NCBI GenBank assembly: GCA_020633675.1
Contig: JACKDE010000003.1
Span: forward strand, 992,001-1,056,000
Reading direction: 5' to 3'
Length of the DNA: 64,000 bases
Source: Deferribacteres bacterium
GTDB taxonomy: Bacteria > Zhuqueibacterota > Zhuqueibacteria > Zhuqueibacterales > Geothermadaptataceae
Positions 61,439-64,000 of the stretch are shown here, piece after piece. The position numbers and the translations under genes were made by a program. The notes under the pieces are model-generated. The model was not told the origin of the DNA and did no database searches. It saw only the letters and a list, made by a program, of their open reading frames with translations. The number at the start of each line of letters is the position of its first letter. Position 1 is the stretch's first letter.

Positions 61439-63421
61439 TTACTCATTGCTATAATCCAAAACCTCAAATTCAGGCAAAGCATCCTGATTAAGGATTTTCA
61501 GTTTGAGCCTTCTGTTCGCTTTCACAATTTCAACCAACCACGACTGGTCAGCATTTTGAATAGATATTTCCGGCTGTGCCGCATCCAGCATCATCGGGAC
61601 ACCAGCCATGATAATAAGGGCGTCTTTGGTTATATTCGTTGTGCCAACATCCACATACTTAAACACACCAAGCGAATCCGGCAAAGGCAATTTATTGCTT
61701 TTGACCTCCACGCCAGGACTACCGGCAACCACTGCATAAAACTTTGCATGTGGACGCGCAATCGTGAAGCTGTTTAGCTCGCTATCGCACTGGGCGTTTT
61801 TGTCCCGGTTTTCTACAAACCAACGCGCTGCAAAAGAAGACGGTTGTTCAGATTTTGTCGCTTTGTCCAACACGATCAAGGCCGGCAAATCAGGAAAGAC
61901 CAGCGTCGTTCGTGTCACTGATTTCACATCTTCATTCACCAGCTTGTAGGCGGGCGTTGCGTCACTGACCCAATAAGTGTAACCTGCGCGCTCGCCTGAC
62001 CTGAGAATTTTTGCCGAGGCTTTGCTTTCATTGGTGCCTTCTTCGCCATGGTGGTATTGATGCCCTTCACCGTCAATCGTGAGCGTGTTATGCGCAAGAG
62101 AGGTGCGCAAAAGCCAGCCTGGCAACATGCGATTGTAGGTTGGGCGATACTGGTCCGCTAACAAGACTTCACCAGAATACTTCAAAATAATGGAATTCCG
62201 GTCGGCATGCTCATGGTTTGATGGGCCACCACTGCGCATCGCCACCACGAGATCGTCCATTTCGTAGCCTGTGCGCGTGATGATCCAGTCAAGAGGCAGA
62301 TGCTTAAAGTAGTCTTTTGTCGAAGGCGGCGTTGGTTGAATGGTTGCATCATAGTGCACCAAAGCAAGCAGGTCATGGTGCGGTGCATAATTTTGCGCCA
62401 TATACTGCGCTAAGCCGTCCCGCGATTTACGTGCAATCCAGAAACCGACAGCCGAATTCAGACTGTAGCCGGCGTCGCCAAAATTCACACTGCCGGCTGG
62501 CTCCAGGTGGTATGGCATGAGCATCGCGAGATTGTAGTCCACCATGCCCTGGTAATTTGCCGCATCAAACAGGTCGAGACCTTCCTTGCGATTCACAACT
62601 TCCAAAAAATAAATGAGATAGGTCATGGAATAGTTCAGGTAGGCAACCCCTTCATCGTAACTGCCATCCGATTCGATCAGGTCGACGAAACGAGCGTAGC
62701 TGTCCAGAAGCATTTCACGCCAGTCGTCAACGCGATCATCTTTTCCCATGAGCGTGTACATGCCCAGCGCCATGCCGCCGGAAATCACCGCCCGGAAATT
62801 ATTGTGGCCAAGAATATAGGGCCAGCGACTCATGTCCGGGACGTCGACATTCCAGGGCTGATCCGGTGCAAAGCTCCAGCCTTTTACGGTTTCGGGGTAG
62901 CGCATGCCGTAAAGCGCGCGGTAGCAGGGAACCATCCCCTTCTCCGCGATCTGGCGAAGCACTTCGGCTCGTTCTTCTGCCGACAAAAGGTCATAAATCC
63001 AGTCATAGCCGAGTGACATCCAGGCAGTCAAACGACCAGCTTGCAGAAAGCCTACTGTATGTTTGCCATTTTCGAGGAAGAAATCCCAGCGTTTTAGCTT
63101 GAGCGTTTCCAGCATGCCCTGGCGCGCCAATTGTCCATGTTTCTTGTCACCGGTCACTGCATAAATAAACGCTTCCCGCAAAAAATTCTTATCCTTCTCG
63201 TAATCCGCTTCCAGCAAGGACTTCCAATATTCTTTAAACATTGGCAGCCTGGTATTTTCAACGATGCGGGGGATGTCAGCTTGTGAGAACAGCAGATTGT
63301 GCGGAAACGCCTCGGGATTTTCTCTGGCATAGTTCGAGCTGGGCCATTGCAGCAAAACAAGCAACAGCAGAGCGGAACGGCTTATCATTTTGGCAAAAGA
63401 AAACAAACGAGAAAGTATCAT
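61439..63421 (-). CDS. Exported heparinase II/III-like polysaccharide lyase
   Basis: Protein of 660 residues, start at the ATG at 63421 with GAAGGAG 6 bp upstream, and a signal region (ISRSALLLLVLLQWPSS). An all-helical toroid (about 40-330; ARQGMLETLKLKRWDF, AGRLTAWMSLGYDWIYDLL, YDEGVAYLNYSMTYLIYFLE) is followed by a beta domain with the heparinase II/III signature GPSNHEHADRNSIILKYSGE, then LAHNTLTIDGEGHQYHHGEE. It is expected to cleave uronic-acid polysaccharides by beta-elimination. It is part of a minus-strand set with the acyltransferase and the beta-helix protein. Confidence 0.88.
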   Translation of the reverse strand: MILSRLFSFAKMISRSALLLLVLLQWPSSNYARENPEAFPHNLLFSQADIPRIVENTRLPMFKEYWKSLLEADYEKDKNFLREAFIYAVTGDKKHGQLARQGMLETLKLKRWDFFLENGKHTVGFLQAGRLTAWMSLGYDWIYDLLSAEERAEVLRQIAEKGMVPCYRALYGMRYPETVKGWSFAPDQPWNVDVPDMSRWPYILGHNNFRAVISGGMALGMYTLMGKDDRVDDWREMLLDSYARFVDLIESDGSYDEGVAYLNYSMTYLIYFLEVVNRKEGLDLFDAANYQGMVDYNLAMLMPYHLEPAGSVNFGDAGYSLNSAVGFWIARKSRDGLAQYMAQNYAPHHDLLALVHYDATIQPTPPSTKDYFKHLPLDWIITRTGYEMDDLVVAMRSGGPSNHEHADRNSIILKYSGEVLLADQYRPTYNRMLPGWLLRTSLAHNTLTIDGEGHQYHHGEEGTNESKASAKILRSGERAGYTYWVSDATPAYKLVNEDVKSVTRTTLVFPDLPALIVLDKATKSEQPSSFAARWFVENRDKNAQCDSELNSFTIARPHAKFYAVVAGSPGVEVKSNKLPLPDSLGVFKYVDVGTTNITKDALIIMAGVPMMLDAAQPEISIQNADQSWLVEIVKANRRLKLKILNQDALPEFEVLDYSNE

Positions 63422-63468
63422 AACACTCCTTCAATCAGTTTTATAAAATGTGATAACTCTTCTGCCCC

Positions 63469-64000
63469 CTACACTTTGATAAAAATGCTCTTTCGATATA
63501 GAATGGTCATGACGCCCAGCCAAAGCAAAATGTACAGGAGCGCAAATGCCAGCGAACCGTTCATTTGGCCGAACAAAGGCACGCAAACAGACTGGTAAAA
63601 CCATTGTTTCAGACTCACATTATCCGCATTGACCTTGATCAAAAGAGTGAGCCTGGTAACAATTCCGGCAAGCACGTACAGTGCAATCGCGTTCATGCCA
63701 AAAATCACAAAAGGCTTTGTCCACCACGTATATGCTTTGATGTCGATCAGGTAATAGCACACGGCCAGAAACATCAGCGCCATACCGCCCATAAAAACCA
63801 CGTAGGAAGGCGACCAGAGCGGCTTGTTGATCGGGAAGCCGTAGTCCATCAGTGCACCGAGGAGCAAGCCAAGCACACCCGCTGCAAACATGCCCAGAGC
63901 GATTGTATTGTGGGATTTGCCGGATTTGAGCCAGTAGCCGGTGAAAATGCCGATCAGTATAGTGGCAATCGCGGGAATGGTGCTCAATATGCCTTCCGGA
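63469..64000 (-). CDS. DUF5009/NagX-like membrane acyltransferase, C-terminal part
   Basis: Partial gene running off the right edge; 177 residues are visible, beginning PEGILSTIPAIATILIGIFTGYWL. Five to six helices follow, with NKPLWSPSYVVFMGGMALM and FGMNAIALYVLAGIV, which match the C-terminal half of the heparan-alpha-glucosaminide N-acetyltransferase/DUF5009 family (the NagX group). Such proteins are found with glycan-catabolic loci. The N-terminal catalytic region lies outside the window. It is 47 bp upstream of the heparinase-like gene, so probably in one operon. Confidence 0.85.
   Translation of the reverse strand, partial: PEGILSTIPAIATILIGIFTGYWLKSGKSHNTIALGMFAAGVLGLLLGALMDYGFPINKPLWSPSYVVFMGGMALMFLAVCYYLIDIKAYTWWTKPFVIFGMNAIALYVLAGIVTRLTLLIKVNADNVSLKQWFYQSVCVPLFGQMNGSLAFALLYILLWLGVMTILYRKSIFIKV

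Noticed and set aside
1..64000. tRNA, rRNA, CRISPR arrays and intact transposase genes
   Set aside because: I looked for cloverleaf-like tails, regularly spaced direct repeats and transposase motifs and saw none.

Overview
The window reads as a chromosomal segment of a Gram-negative bacterium. It has TonB-dependent uptake, outer-membrane barrels, lipoproteins and RND efflux. The mix of DUF4249, DUF5916, DUF5777, carboxypeptidase-regulatory-domain TonB receptors, LVIVD repeats and multiheme cytochromes is typical of the FCB superphylum. A Calditrichota, Ignavibacteriota or KSB1-like lineage is my best guess; this is inference, since no rRNA or ribosomal-protein marker is present. I saw no tRNA, rRNA, CRISPR array or intact insertion sequence.

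Layout. (1) 25-2918, plus strand: a sugar dehydrogenase, an aldo/keto reductase and an amidohydrolase/lactonase, resembling an L-fucose-type oxidative sugar pathway. (2) 2658-5794: small minus-strand genes (membrane protein, GYD-domain protein, hypothetical, secreted protein). (3) 6379-12828: a tight minus-strand operon of a fibronectin-like exported protein, metallophosphoesterase, PAP2 phosphatase, OmpR-type regulator and histidine kinase, preceded by an SdiA-regulated-like beta-propeller and a small lipoprotein. (4) 12934-21364: two large HME-type RND pumps, a lipoprotein that corresponds only to the membrane-proximal domain of an adaptor, and a porin. (5) 21707-31254: two paralogous exported proteins, a DUF5916 barrel, a winged-helix protein divergent from an acidic lipoprotein, and a TonB receptor with a DUF4249 partner. 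(6) 31388-35925: a MacB-like ABC transporter, an adaptor with a peptidoglycan-binding domain and a membrane-anchored protein. (7) 36386-39242: a sigma-54 activator, a glycine-zipper protein and an FHA protein. (8) 39607-55936, plus strand: about 16 kb of electron-transfer genes. These are cytochrome-like lipoproteins, a tandem GlcG/HbpS protein, an outer-membrane barrel, a 10-heme cytochrome fused to LVIVD repeats, a four-heme protein, a cNMP-binding/4Fe-4S/membrane fusion, a second 10-heme protein, a Ser/Thr kinase and a DUF5777 barrel. (9) 56065-64000, minus strand: an M16 peptidase, a parallel beta-helix protein, a heparinase II/III-like protein and the end of a DUF5009/NagX-like acyltransferase, suggesting polysaccharide degradation.

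The most interesting signal is regulatory. Two intergenic regions each carry a divergent pair of good -24/-12 (sigma-54) promoter matches. One pair drives the winged-helix gene and the acidic lipoprotein, with three G-rich/T-run/C-rich palindromes between the promoters. The other drives the FHA gene and the whole cytochrome cluster. A sigma-54 activator gene lies about 2 kb from the second pair. Together these suggest a sigma-54-controlled surface electron-transfer system that also holds a kinase and a cyclic-nucleotide sensor.

Two copies of a 120-bp palindromic element, in opposite orientation, lie at 28761-28880 and 51211-51330. They look like a non-autonomous mobile repeat.
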